A stretch of DNA of 64,000 nucleotides. Source: Apostichopus japonicus. Taxonomy: Eukaryota > Echinodermata > Holothuroidea > Aspidochirotida > Stichopodidae. Numbering within the stretch: position 1 is the first letter of the stretch; each line of letters begins with the position of its first letter. The notes beneath the pieces are model-generated. The model was not told the DNA's origin. It did no database searches and saw nothing but the letters and a program-made list of their open reading frames with translations. Shown in pieces: positions 1-12,671 of this stretch. Position numbers and translations under genes: made by a program. The DNA lies in contig NC_092569.1 in NCBI RefSeq assembly GCF_037975245.1, forward strand, positions 12,271,001 to 12,335,000, given 5' to 3'.

Positions 1-581
1 ACCATAATGGTTCAACTGTTTTTATTTTCAACAATATAAAGCGATATACGTACATTTGTCTGCCTCAGCGTACCCTGTAAAGGACAAGGTTGTGAGTTTC
101 TTTCACCTTAATTTATATATACTTAAAAGTATCAAAACAACTGTTTAATTTTTTTTTATGTTTTATATTTTAAGACTTCCTGTTGGGGTCGATGGACATA
201 CAGTACTACGCAACACGGGTGATTCCTGTCTGCTGGACTGCAGATACGCCTAGGTGTAGGCCTATAGTGATAGAACCCGTTCACGTAGCTCCGTCGGGGG
301 GGGGTGGGGGAATCGGGAAAGCGATTACGTAATAAGGACTCAAACAGTAAACATAGAACACTGCACATATAAAGGCAGAGTATTTTCAACAGATGTAAGC
401 AGCAAAAGTGGTCAGGAAAAAAATCCAGGAGACTGTGGGATAAAGATGAGCGTGAGCCGGAGTCTACCCCAGACAGATATACGCAAACCCATTTCCATAC
501 TATGTATTGGATATTTTGTGTTTATCCCACCACTACCTCTGCCATTGTTACCCTTTCCATATCCTTGGTATACGCTTGCCT

Positions 582-655
582 TATATATATATATATACAT
601 ATATATATTTACATATATATATATATATATATATATGTAAATATATATATGTATT

Positions 656-721
<66 letters not shown>

Positions 722-893
722 AATTTTGATTTTTGCAACCAAACCTCTACTCAGAGTTTCATGCTTACTAGCAATCGTCAGGAGGTGTACTAAAAAGCTA
801 TCTCTCTTTCATCTTAGTTTTGACTTTATTTTGGGGGTGTTTTGGTTGGTGTCTGCAGCTTGCGAGGATTTCTACTTGGAACATTTCATACAC

Positions 894-951
<58 letters not shown>
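582..951. repeat. (TA)n tracts flanking a 180-bp segment, block A
   Basis: Two long TA dinucleotide tracts (about 582-721 and 897-951) flank a single-copy stretch that begins aaattttgattttt. Open frames here reading Ile-Tyr repeats are artefacts of the TA repeat. Confidence 0.9.
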
Positions 952-955
<4 letters not shown>

Positions 956-3900
956 GTCATCAAACCGTACTCCTTATAGTGTTCATATGAATCCGAACAG
1001 TAATATTGCCGAATAACATCTTTGTGGATACGTTGTGAAACTATTGAGCTTGGAACAAATTGTTCCAGTTCCTTTGTCCTTTCCTTTCCTTTTTCGAAAT
1101 GAATCTTTCTTTGTATGTGGCTTGAATGTCAGAGTACATATTATATGGGATTACATGTGTTGCAAAATTGTGGGGAAATTGAGGCAATTTTAGACCATTA
1201 TTTAGACATTATATATAAGACTTTCAAGAGCAGTGTACGAAAATAATGTTTACTGGTGAGTAAACAGACTCGTTCGCAAGTGACGAAAATTGTTCGCTCT
1301 TGATACGGAAACTTGACGGTGCCATGAATCGTCAACGTGGAATCTTCTACAAGGACTTAGATATCACATTTAGTGTTCAGGGTGTAAGTGAACGGGGTGG
1401 TTATATGGAGCATCCTACCATAAAGCTCGCAAAACGAGGGCAGCACAGTGTTATTTCGTAAGTATGGAGCACATGCCCCACTGCCTGTTTAATAAACAGA
1501 ACGGTAGAACATTTTTTAACTAAACATGAAAGAGACAACACATTTGTATGGACCCTTTTGAAAGCAACAAAATACTATTTTTTTTTAATTGATATATGAT
1601 ATGTGTTATTGTATTTTATTACGTAACATGAATGAACTGATTAACAAATGCATGGAAGCATTGAAAGGATTTGGCATGATGACCCTGCCCGCTCCCCCTC
1701 CCCCAAAAGATTTTATCTAAAAAAATAAAGGAAATATCTGAAACTGATTTCATTCTGTGTTTATTTCATATACTTGAATATTATTCAACATATTTCAAAG
1801 AACGGTGATGCGCGCTACGAGAATGATCTCTTAAAGTGAGGGCAGCATACAACATTTAGTAACCCAAATAAAGGTAATGAAGCAATTACGCACTGTGAGT
1901 TAGTGAAAAGTTGTACGTATGTTCATGGCAGGGGTTTAGATAGAACTGGCCATCGTAACTTCGATAGTTCTGTACAGTGCATGTGCTTCTGATTAAGACA
2001 GTTGGTTACATTCTGGTCGACTCTACATGCTTGCCTATTCCCGATTGGTATTTTTATTGATGGACCAGTTGCGACAACCATAAAGGGACAAGGAGCACGT
2101 CCAACCGCCCCCCCCCCCCAACCCCGCTTTCTGAATGATTGGGGACACAAATATCAAATGTCCCTCCAGGTTTGGTGACTGACCCGTGTAGGCGCTAGGC
2201 CTATCAGGCTCATGATGACTCGTGTATCTCATAAAAGGAGCACAAACATTGTGCTGTGAGATTAGTAATTATTAATGTTTTATTCTCATCTGCCCCCATC
2301 CCCCACCCCGATGAAAAGAAGGAATTACGGATTTCATTTATAGCGTAAATTAAATGATTGTATAAATGTTTTATTATCACGTACAAGCAATATAAAACTT
2401 TATGTAAATTATTTTGTGCATTCAGTTTGGTTAGCAATGCCAGTCATGGTAGTTTTAAGTGTTTTTGAAATTATTATATATTTCATAGGAGTTTTGAGAC
2501 AGATACATATATGGTGCTAAGCCTGGGTGCTAAGCTGCTATAGTCATGATGTAGTGATAACCATGTTACTAATTATACCTCAAGTATGCTAGTTTAGTAC
2601 TTACGCACATATGTTCACAAAAAAGTTTATGTGTGATTACGTTAACTGATGCCATGTGGGGGGGGGGGGTGATTGGTTGGGGAGGGGTGGTTGATGGGGC
2701 AGGGTGGTGATGACAGTGCGTTTGCTTTGTTTTGTTTTCACGAGTTTGGTCAGAATTACAATAAACGTAGAGACCTCATATATTATCCTGCGTGAACAGT
2801 GTAGCAGTCTAATGTGAAACTACGGTTCATGCATATATGTATTACGACTATATGTTTTATATATATACCTATCAATTTCATTGTTAGCCCCTATATCAGT
2901 GCCCCAATGTTTCAACTAAGAATATTGAGTCACAGACCTCTACACGGTCCTACCACTCGCGGTTTGTGCTACGCGCACACTCCTTCAGTTCTATCCATGA
3001 TCAGTCATTTATGTACACGCCCTCACTTTTCAATTGGGATTGACGCCCTGGGACCAGGGAGTAGCTACAGCCTGGACAGACTGACGCAGTTGTCCACGAT
3101 TACAAACTACCCATTTTCGACAAATGTAACCAACACCGAAAGAAAGAAACTCTGCATGTTACCTAAATGAACCAACCGTTCTTAAATGGAACAAACAACA
3201 AAAATCAAACTCAACCTTTGCTGCAGGCTTTCTGTCGACAATATTCTCGAGCATATGATAGCGAGCATAATCCCAAATAGGATTGCCGTTAGTCACATTT
3301 AATGGACTCATATATCTAAGTGTTTCATTGCAGATAAGTAGGGGTGGGGTGGGGTCGGGTGGGGTTGGGGGGGGGGGAGGAAATCATATCAGCGATCGAT
3401 TGGACGTAAAATACGTTAAATGAGACAGAAACCCAACAATCATCTTTGGTCAATGTGATGGTGTTATAACACTGATAAACAGTGATAAGACAGTGATATC
3501 ACAGTGATAAGACAGTGATAAGACAGTGATATCACAGTGATAACACAGTGATAATACAGTGATAACACATACACAACACAGTGATAACACTGATAAACAC
3601 CTTCGCCAAACAGTTAAGGAAAAATCTGATTCCATTTAGCCAGATATTGCACAGACATCGCTGAAGCCTTTATTAAGTCTAAATCATATAATATCAACGT
3701 ACTATGTGCTTTACTTTGTGCTGTTTTGTGTTTGAATTGATTTAATGTCGGTTATGGAGGTGCGTTATGAATTTATATATATATAAAAAAAAGGATAAAC
3801 ACGCAAAGATGCATTCTAAGAAAAGGAAAAAGAAAATGGGAGGTAGGCGAGCAATATAATAGATTAATTTATGGATCAAAATCCCGCCCCTTTCATGCAT

Positions 3901-4775
3901 AACCTATAACTTAGCAAACCTAATTCTAGAGAACGTTTATTGACTGTCGGATATCCTCACCCCCCCCACCCTCCCCGCTGTCCTGTTTCTATCTCAATGT
4001 ATTGTGAAAGTAGATTCTAGTTCTGACGAAGAGAAGAAAGAAAGTAGGAAATCCACACATATAAAATGCATGTGAAGTTCCTATTTACTCTCCCTAAAAC
4101 ATTAGAAATTATAAAACGACAGACTCGTCGACTCATTTCAGTATTAACAATGTTATACGCAATTTATTTGAAGTGACTCGAAACACTACCGCAATTTATA
4201 GAGATACGAGTATGGCCACCAGAGTCGTACATTGAACAAAAGGTATACGTCTTTGCTTTCCCAACATTTCCCTTGGCAACCCATTCTATGACTACTGATT
4301 TCTCTAGGTCAGCCACGACCGATAACTTCTAAGGCTTAAAAATGGCCCGTTATATACTATAGTTGATAAACTGATTAAACTGCACATTAGTTGATATTGG
4401 CTGCAATGGAAATATGCACTGAAAGTTATTTCAACAACTGCACACATATACATATTTATCAAAATCGTTGGTGGAGGAGGGGGAGGGGATGGGGGGGGGG
4501 GAGCACTATGAGACAGGAAGTTTACTCTCAGCTTACTTTGGAAACTTTTGCTACCATTTACTGATGTTTGTTGGTTTTCAATTCCCCATGTCGCGACCAA
4601 ACGAAAACATTTTAGCGATCCATGTTTGGATCGCTAGCTATAATTTGGAAGCGTGCCTGTACACAGAAACGTTAGAAACACACACAAAAAAAGAAACACA
4701 AAGTGCGCCACCTATTCAGTAGCGCAATGTTGGTATGACAAAAACCAAACCCAGTTCTCTGATAAGTTACACCTA
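952..4775. other. Non-coding stretch, block A
   Basis: I recognise no gene here. It holds poly-G and poly-C runs (2107-2118, 2657-2666, 3367-3377, 3961-3967, about 4491-4501), the CAGTGATAA minisatellite and a 118-codon open frame at 2814-3170 (+). That frame has no recognisable domain, is rich in scattered hydrophobic residues, and shows only one (silent) difference from block B, too little to call it coding. The equivalent stretch in block B is 44195-48014. Confidence 0.6.
3471..3598. repeat. CAGTGATAA minisatellite, block A
   Basis: About a dozen imperfect 10-11 base units built on cagtgataa, alternating with cagtgatatc. The order of variant units differs from the copy in block B, so the array has changed since the two blocks separated. 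Confidence 0.85.
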
Positions 4776-5108
4776 CACTCTAAACACAAAAGAGTGAAAA
4801 AATTCACTCTTAACCGAGAGTGATATTTTATCATTCCATAAGAGCCAAAATTCACTCTATATAAGAGCGAAATTTGTTGGTGTTCAGTTCCTCTAGTTAC
4901 TTCTCTGTACACTCTTTGACCCGGAGTGAATAATAAGTGTATGTTGACATGTGAATAGCCAATAACATTGACGAATGCTGCCGCTCTTTTTGATCTATTA
5001 TCTGACAGGCAATAAATTGCCTACATAACATACTACAGTATAATGTATGCAATATCGCAAAAACAATTCAATCGAAACCACGCAGAGATTTTTCTGAGGC
5101 AATTGAAG

Positions 5109-8100
5109 ATGTCTGTCCAAAACTGGTTGGAGTGTCATGGTTTTGGAGAAAACATTGTACAGTTATTTGAAGGTAAGTCAATCTATCTTTAATAAGTCGA
5201 ATAATCACATACTAGCCATATGTACTATATGAGTAGTTGTAGTAGGCTACTAGGCAAGGGTATGTTGTTATTGTCAATATATATATAAACTTATAACGTA
5301 GGCTTTGGGCTAGGTCCAACGCAACACTAACAAAGTAACGTACAAGTGACCTGGTGAGATTTAATCTTTATTGAACATTTAGCATATAGGCCTATGCTGT
5401 TAAAATAATAAACTAACCCATTACTATAACTTAGGCCTAATAATTTAACCGTAGCCTACTACCAGTAACAATATTAATCAGGCCAAATCGAGGTAACTCG
5501 GATATGGAATGTACTTTAAATTCAGACTTCATACCGTTAAATTAAATATAAAAAAGGGTTTTCAAATGATCAATCAATCAATCAACAAAGTCATTTAATT
5601 AACTTTCCACCTGGTTTTACTTGCGTTAGTGTGCTTAATTTCTGACATATTGTATAACGCTGAAATTATAAGTAGGCCATACAAGGGTAAAGATTAGGTT
5701 CGTAACATACGCCCCGCTTACGGAAAACCTTCGTTTAATTAGCACGTCAAAACATCGATCCATTTTACACACTAAATTCCAATAGACGATGGTCGTTGAA
5801 GAAAAATTCCTACTTAGACTTACTCAAGTTCACTGCTAAACTTGTTGAATGAGATTTCATAAAATAGCTGTTAGTAATCCTGATGCTGGAGAACTTCAAA
5901 TTCATCAAAATAAAACACCTGTTTGGGCTGATGACTTTACAACTCAGGTTTACATGAGGGATATTTAAAACACACATAGACTGAGTAGAGTCTTGAGGGT
6001 AATGAAAAACTGAATATTCTAAACTAATTGCAAATTTAAATTCACTAAATTTATGTTTCACTAAGTGAAGTTTGTTACTTAGTTTGTTGACAGGATTTTC
6101 AAGCAAAACATCTCGGAACACAGACACCTTGGCAAGATTTTGTTGGAGGAGATGGAAGATAGTCACGTGACCATAACATCAAGAAAGAAGTCAGTGCAAG
6201 TTATGGTCGCTTATCTCATAGAGGTGGACTCAAAGTAAGTATAATGATCTAGTTATCACATGACTAGCTTAGCTAAGAAAGGAAGTAACTATAGATTTAT
6301 GACATTATCAACGATGACCCCACAAGGCAGTAAGGGAGGGGGGGTTGGTGGGTGGGCGAGGGCCTTAACAACTGATGTTGTTTGCCTACATATAATTTGA
6401 TGTATACATTGTTCAATTCAATTCAGTAATGTCATATCTTGTCATTGCTCCCTAGATTAACCTTGGATTTGAGCAACTCTTCCCTATACGGGGAGTAAAA
6501 TTATAATCAAAATGGCAATGGCAAAATCATCAAAGTGGCCCAGGGTGTAAAGAAATAAATTCTTGGGTGCCATTTTTCTGAAATATAAAGATGGAGATGG
6601 TACAAGCAAAGGTTACATTGGACCGAATAGCAGACAGTTTATCATAGTTGCTTTATTCCCACATATTTAAAATGTCAACATTTCATAGTTCCCCTTGTGC
6701 GGGCATTCACGCATAAGCTATGGATACCAATGGTCATCTGCAATTATGTTTCAACACAACGTAATTGCAAGTAAACCGAATAAATTTCTATGCACTTCAC
6801 GCCAACATGTTTCTTTAATCTCTTTTGCTGTCGCCAACACTTTTCCGAGGCTAGGCCAATTAGTGTCCACTGCATGTAGCTACATGTGAGAGGACATACA
6901 TTGAATTGAAAGTCATGTCATAACCCATTATGAGTCATCTTAGCTACTAGACAATGTTTCTTAAAGGCATTGAAGACTCGCCCCAAAACCGCGTGCCGCC
7001 ATCTGAAAAGTTAACTTTCCGTTGCTTGCAAGTGACGTTTTCTTCTTGTCGCTACAAAATGCAGACAGTAATGAAACGTGATATCTTGTTATCTTTTATC
7101 TTGACCTGAGATGTCCACGCTGCTTTGAACACTGTGTTGTGGATATTGACTGTAGCTTTATGTATCGACTGTACCCACTAGTGTCTAAGTACCGACAATG
7201 ATGACTTACTTGCAATAAGTTTGTATTGGTTTGTATTATTCTTTGTTTAAATGGTTCATATAATAATTGTTCAAAGCTATATGGTTCAAATGTGTTTGCA
7301 ATTTAGATGTTTTTTTTTATGGGTTGGGGGGGTGGGGGGTTGTGGCAGCTAAGATGTATATGCTTGAGCCTGGTGAAAATGTTTAAACATTTATTATCAA
7401 GGCCTGAGCTTTGGAGATAAATTCAAGATCAAACAGTATGACAAATTTCGAGTTAATTAAGCGTTTAATTTCTTCACAGCTTTTATACCCTACATACCAA
7501 ATTTGGTGCCTACTTATCTGAACAAACTTTGTCTATCAAAGGAGAAAAGCACCCAACAGATAATATAATAGAATGTGGTAGAGAAGGACAAGATTTGCAG
7601 TATATTGTATGAATAATTGAATCAGTTTTACTCAAAACAAAATAAGTTCAAACTGATGTTCCAGGTTGACAAGCAGATCATTGTTTTGTATTTGTTATCA
7701 ATATCTTTCTCATTGACAACTATGATTATCTACACTGCTAAAAAGATGTACTAGTTTGTGTTATTCGCATACTAATTCTACCAGCATGTGTTCAGCAGCT
7801 GCTGTAGTTAAGTACTTAACAAAGTATTAACTTTATGAAAGGATTTATACTTCTAGTGACTCTTTAACAACATGTAAAACTAAAATATAAGCTATTGTGC
7901 TTGGTAGTAAATACAGCTGAATCTATTTGCCACACCTCAACACATCTGCTAGGATTATTTCACGAGAATTATAGCAGGCATGGCAACCACTTATCAAAAT
8001 TTCAATGCATGAAATCACACTTGTCTTAATTTGAAACTGTTTTTACAGTAATTTGAAATAATAAAAAAGAATGTTATTTTTACTTTCAGGTTGGAACCGA

Positions 8101-8175
8101 TGTTGGTCAGTGGTGCACAGAAAAGATTGAGGAGTTCACTCACCCTTTCTTATTAAGTCTTGGGCCAGCCAGCAG
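5109..8175 (+). CDS. SAM-domain (SAMD3-like) gene fragment, exons incomplete, block A
   Basis: Exon-like blocks with consensus splice sites lie on the + strand. Block 1 is 5109-5172: it begins ATGTCTGTC, encodes a segment like the first helices of a SAM domain (NWLECHGFGENIVQLFE) and ends in GTAAGT. Block 2 is 6094-6234: it follows TTTGTTGACAG, is open in the frame containing SRKKSVQVMVAYLIE, resembles the linker after the SAM domain in SAMD3-like proteins, and ends in GTAAGT. Block 3 is 8090-8175, bounded by TTTCAG and GTGTGT. Phases of blocks 1 and 2 do not join directly, so at least one exon is missing from this model, or the gene is decayed. Joined to block 2 in phase, block 3 reaches a stop after about 22 codons. 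No full SAMD3-like protein can be built. The function of this family is not established. The SAM assignment rests on pattern recognition only. Confidence 0.4.
6963..7100. repeat. Dispersed repeat, ttaaaggcattgaagact family
   Basis: The start of this stretch (ttaaaggcattgaagactcgc) recurs in diverged form at 42866, outside the A/B duplication, which marks it as a dispersed repeat. Its copy in block B begins near 50203. Ends and class are not resolved. Confidence 0.5.
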
Positions 8176-9606
8176 GTGTGTGAATGCACCAACATACCTG
8201 TTGGTGAATCTATAATAGTAGCATTTGACAGGCTTTTCAAGTTTCATTATATCTTGAATCTGCACTTTGCTCTACCTTTATCTACTATTTTAAAACTTAT
8301 TTGAAGGTCTCATTTATAAGGTGGTCATGATAAGGTACACCCACAAGCTAGGTCATTTAATGTATCACTCAATAATATGCCTAATTAAGAGCATGTTCCA
8401 GCTATATGAGCATAAACCATATAAACAAACTAAAATAGATAACAGCATTCCTTAAATAAACTATCCAAATGCTTTCAAGTGACTCCTTCTTATTCCACTG
8501 CAGTTACTCTACCTTATGAACCTTCCTCTTACTTCTACGTTGTCCTTAACAATCCTATTTTATCCTACTTTTCTTGACTTGCCACCATCAAAATAAGTAT
8601 TAATGAACTTGCATATTAATAAAATGTGAATATAAAAAATGTCATACGATTTTGTCAACATTGTTGGGTACCGGTGAAAACTTCTAATGAAAGCCTGCAG
8701 AAGTCTCACTATTGTCTTATGTTTATCCTCTTTGTTTGTAAATTTGATCCTACTTATGTTAGTTATATCTTACACTCCCACCTATGTCCTGATTTTATTT
8801 GATGGTCCACTTGAGAAAACCTTTATCCAGAATAGCTTAAGACTGTTAGGCTTTCATTACACTTTAATATTTAGTTTATGCTTGACTGAAACTATTGTTT
8901 GATTTGTACATCACGGTAGGGAAGGAGGCATGATGACCGGTGATGTTTTATCCTAACTTTGACAACATTTTTGTATGATTGCTGAATATGGAGATTACTT
9001 TTATAACATGTTACAATGTCAGTTACTGAAACAGATATTTTATAACATTTGATTTAAGATTTAGTTTTATTTATTTTTTGATCAATTTACTATTACTAGT
9101 CTATACCATCCATCATTTGTTTGCATTGTCCTGTGTGTGCATGTTGTTCTATACTTGTATACTTAGTCCATTCATGACCTTTTATACTTGCCTGAACATT
9201 CTGTTTCTTTAAAGTTCCTTATTCAGGTACATACAACAAAAATGCGAGAACAATATTTTATGTCCTTTTTTTTTACATTGTCTCTAAATTGCCATGCAAA
9301 TCTTTCGGTAGTGTAATTCTGTTACATTTTAGATCTTATGTTGTATAACTCATGTTAATTTGGATGTGTGAGTGAGAAAGTTACTTCATTGCTATGTCTT
9401 GATATGTAATACCACCATCTACAACTTTTCAGCAAAGATTAGACTAAAATGGCTGGTTCCTTTTCACCAACACCATAAATAACATCACTAATTCACTCTG
9501 TATAGGATTCTGTAGAGGAGTGTAATTCACTCTTTAAAGAGTGGTCCCTCTTTACACTTCCTTGAAAGAGTTAAAATTCATTCAATTAGAGTGAATTTTT
9601 AGAGTG

Positions 9607-10917
9607 TATGCAGGCCTATCGTGAGGTTGGCTCAAACGTCGGGTGGAAGAGGGTGGGGTGGTTCCACTCACTGGGCATACTACTGTGTACTGAATCTGTG
9701 ACAACATCATATTCACAAAAGTTGCATAAGTTACAGGACACGGGCATTTTACCCTCCATATATTGTGGTTGCCTCTCCGTAAATTGTTTGTGCCCCCCCC
9801 CCACCCCACCAAGACAGATTTTCCAATAATGAGAAAAATTTGGAGGTGACAAAAAAATAATAATAAGATAATTCCTGATACAAAAAATTGTATTGGTGCA
9901 GAACATATGTATAGCAATTAAACTTCATTTTAAATTTTGAACAGATGTACTCCATTAGGCTTTAATTCAATCGATTTAGCTTTGAGTACTCAGAGATATA
10001 TCTCACACACGACACTGGTGGTTTGATATCTCTGAAGAATAACCACATTAAAGCTGAAGAGCGCCACAGTTTTATCCAAACAAGTTAGAATACAACGGAG
10101 GGAGACAAACCCAACCAACATCATTAGCTTATACACCATAGATTTTCTTAAAGAACAACCCACCCCACCCCCTCAGAAATATCTTATAATAATAATCTTA
10201 TAATAATCACCAGTTATGTTTAACGACGCTTATTGTTGTGGACATTTTTGATACATATGGCATTCCGTAGTACTGTTTGTCTAAAACGGAAAAAATCTGT
10301 AAATTACATTTGCACTTCTAAAAAGCTTCATTTCGTTTGGTTACTTCCTCTCTGTTTTAATTGATTTATTTTTAATTAGATATTGTAAAGTAGCGAAATG
10401 TTCTTTTTTCGGTGTTTAAGTGATGTCATTGGTGCAGTATTTGTCTCTCACACTCGATTTTAAAGAAATAAAAAAAATTATGTAATACTTAACCTTTACC
10501 ACTACATTTGATACGCGTTCTGACGGTTATTCAGAAACAAAAACACACTCGGGATGAGTGGTTATCTCACAAGTAATATACCAATTATAAAAATATTACC
10601 CAGACGGGGCCTTAAAAGGTCATCGATATATTCGCCCTATACATAATATGTTATAGCATACACTTAAGATATGGTTCCTCCATATATGAGATATTCAATT
10701 GACTATATGTTAGTAAATTTCCAGTGGCTTGGAATAATTTATATGACTGAGCCCCCCAGGAAATTATTTTGGCACTCTCAGTCTAGCAGTTTTTGTGTTA
10801 GTGTGTTTGACATTTTCGTCCATAATATCGGTCTGGACATTGCTGGACACATATGCATACGCACAGATCATTGCAAGATAATACTAACAATGCATGCAGC
10901 TTGTATGACTTCAAATG
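9607..10917. other. Non-coding stretch, block A
   Basis: No gene recognised. It contains a short poly-C run near 9796 and AT-rich sequence. The open frames overlapping 9582-9955 on both strands have no recognisable domain and cross the poly-C run. The block B equivalent is 52827-54103. Confidence 0.6.
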
Positions 10918-10958
10918 GAAGCAGGACACTTCGCCCAACAACCATTTCGCCCAACTGC

Positions 10959-11258
10959 CATTTCGCCCAACCAGCCTGGTCATTTCGCCCAACCAGCCTG
11001 GTCATTTCGCCCAACCAGCCTGGTCATTTCGCCCAACCAGCCTGGTCATTTCGCCCAACCAGCCTGGTCATTTCGCCCAACCAGCCTGGTCATTTCGCCC
11101 AACCAGCCTGGTCATTTCGCCCAACCAGCCTGGTCATTTCGCCCAACCAGCCTGGTCATTTCGCCCAACCAGCCTGGTCATTTCGCCCAACCAGCCTGGT
11201 CATTTCGCCCAACCAGCCTGGTCATTTCGCCCAACCAGCCTGGTCATTTCGCCCAACC
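10959..11258. repeat. 22-bp tandem array, left foldback arm
   Basis: Thirteen complete, apparently identical 22-base units followed by a partial one, each containing catttcgcccaacc then agcctggt. Because 22 is not a multiple of three and no unit frame contains a stop, all three frames stay open and produce long but meaningless open frames on the + strand. Confidence 0.95.
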
Positions 11259-12040
11259 TTGATTAAATATGATACTTCAAAAGGAAACGTTCGGGAATTC
11301 GGGGATACGAACCGAATATTAAGGAAACTTGAGGATGGATCAGTGTGTTAGTGGTTAGGTTTGATAGTAAACGTTCGAATATTCAGGAATATTAAGGAAA
11401 CTTGAAGTCCTTTACTTTGTATAACTTTAGTAAGGAGAGGTTCGGGAATTTTTAACGTTACAGGATACGAACCGAATATTAAGGAATCTTGAGGATGGAT
11501 CAGTGTTTTAGGGGTTAGGTTTGATAGTAAACGTTCGGGAATTGTTAACGTTACGGGATACGAACCGAGTAATAAAGAAACTTGAAGTCGTGGTTTAATT
11601 GATTCCATAATTGATTACATATAGTTCCTCAAATATGCAAACGGCTCTTCTAAGGGCCACTCAATGCTCTAGAAAAAAAGACAACTATACAGTTCCTCAA
11701 ACATGCAAAGGGCTCATTACGTAACTTTTGTCAGACTACGATCGACATCGAACGGACATCACTTTATTAACCTACCAATAATATAACCCAAAATAAATCA
11801 AATTACACTAGTGAAATAGAAACGGTTATATTATTTCACACCGATTCCCCTTTGTTTGTATAATAATATAACTTCCATATAATAATAATATAACTTCCAA
11901 TAATATAACCCAAAATAAACCAAATTGAACTAGTGAAATAGAAACGGTTATATTATTTTCATGTTTGCTAACAGTATTTGTACCAGAGGTCATTGTCTTA
12001 AACTCCAAAAGTCACATAGTAGGATTAATATTCGGCATAA

Positions 12041-12266
12041 CTTTTTTCTAACAGGGTTGTGAATGAGTGGAATGGTTTGTCTGAGAAAGTTGTACTTGCA
12101 AGTAGTGTCAATGGGTTTAAGAATGCTTTGGACAAGCACTTTAAGCATTGTAATCGGGTTTGAGTGTTAGTGTCTTTAGTTTTTTTTTTCTCTCTCTCTA
12201 TAGGGTCCTTAATGGGGACTTAAGTGTCCCTCCTGATCCTTTTTTTCTACTAAACTAAACTAAACA
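12041..12266 (+). mobile_element. 5'-truncated LINE 3' end nested in the foldback element
   Basis: An open stretch ending in TGA at 12161-12163 encodes VVNEWNGLSEKVV followed by a VNGFKNALDKHF segment, the usual C-terminus of non-LTR reverse transcriptases. After a short 3' UTR the copy ends in a ctaaa repeat (about 12247-12265), a typical LINE tail. Only the last 40 or so codons survive. It is in the + orientation and inactive. Confidence 0.75.
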
Positions 12267-12491
12267 CCGATTCCCCTTTGTTTGTATAATAATATAACTT
12301 CCATTGTATGCGTAAACGCCTAAAGTAGTGTAATCCTCCCATTATACCCGAAATAACTGCTCAGATTTCGATCGATATCGAGCGGACTTCACTTTATTTA
12401 CCTATTACGAAGTAACCTAACCCAAAATAAATCAAATTGAACTAGTGGAATAGAAAAAGTAATATTATTCTGACTGAATATTAGTAAAAAT

Positions 12492-12671
12492 AAGGTTGGG
12501 CGAAATGACCATGCTGGTTGGGCGAAATGACCATGCTGGTTGGGCGAAATGACTATGATGGTTGGGCGAAATGACCATGTTGGTTGGGCGAAATGACCAG
12601 GTTGGTTGGGCGAAATGACCAGGCTGGTTGGGCGAAATGGCAGTTGGGCGAAATGGTTGTTGGGCGAAGTG
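12492..12671. repeat. 22-bp tandem array, right foldback arm (inverted)
   Basis: About six inverted units of the left-arm repeat, most differing at one to three positions (accatgct, actatgat, accatgtt, accaggtt, accaggct). It ends in two shorter units that match the outer end of the left arm. Confidence 0.9.

Larger units (their letters stand above)
4776..9606. mobile_element. 4.8-kb TIR-bounded element carrying SAM-like exons, block A
   Basis: The ends read CACTCTAAA at 4776 and TTTAGAGTG at 9606, a perfect 9-base inverted pair flanked by TA on both sides (4774-4775 and 9607-9608). Just inside both ends are several copies of gagtgaa/ttcactc in both orientations, the subterminal motif clusters typical of DNA transposons. 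No transposase is recognised inside. The interior instead contains spliced SAM-domain-like exons on the + strand. A TA target duplication is shared by Tc1/mariner and some other superfamilies, so I do not assign one. The 9-base ends are short, so a chance boundary cannot be excluded, although the clustered subterminal motifs argue against it. Confidence 0.55.

Noticed and set aside
446-953. Open frames encoding Ile-Tyr repeats
   Set aside because: Translation of (TA)n microsatellites. The same applies to 43393-44258 and 22138-22520 outside the true exon.
2814-3170. 118-codon open frame with nearly identical translation in both blocks
   Set aside because: The blocks are so similar that conservation over 357 bases is weak evidence. 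No domain, splice signal or family resemblance was seen.
5810-6166. 118-codon open frame on the - strand identical in both blocks
   Set aside because: It lies antisense across SAM-like block 2 and its intron, in a stretch with no differences at all between the blocks, so its identity says nothing about coding.
10959-11258. CRISPR-like array
   Set aside because: The units are contiguous with no variable spacers, and the genome is eukaryotic.
10671-11351. A 226-codon open frame of repeating Pro, Phe and Ser residues, with sister frames in the other two phases
   Set aside because: It is produced by the 22-base tandem units of the foldback arm. A 22-base period leaves all three frames open, and the sequence is absent from block B.
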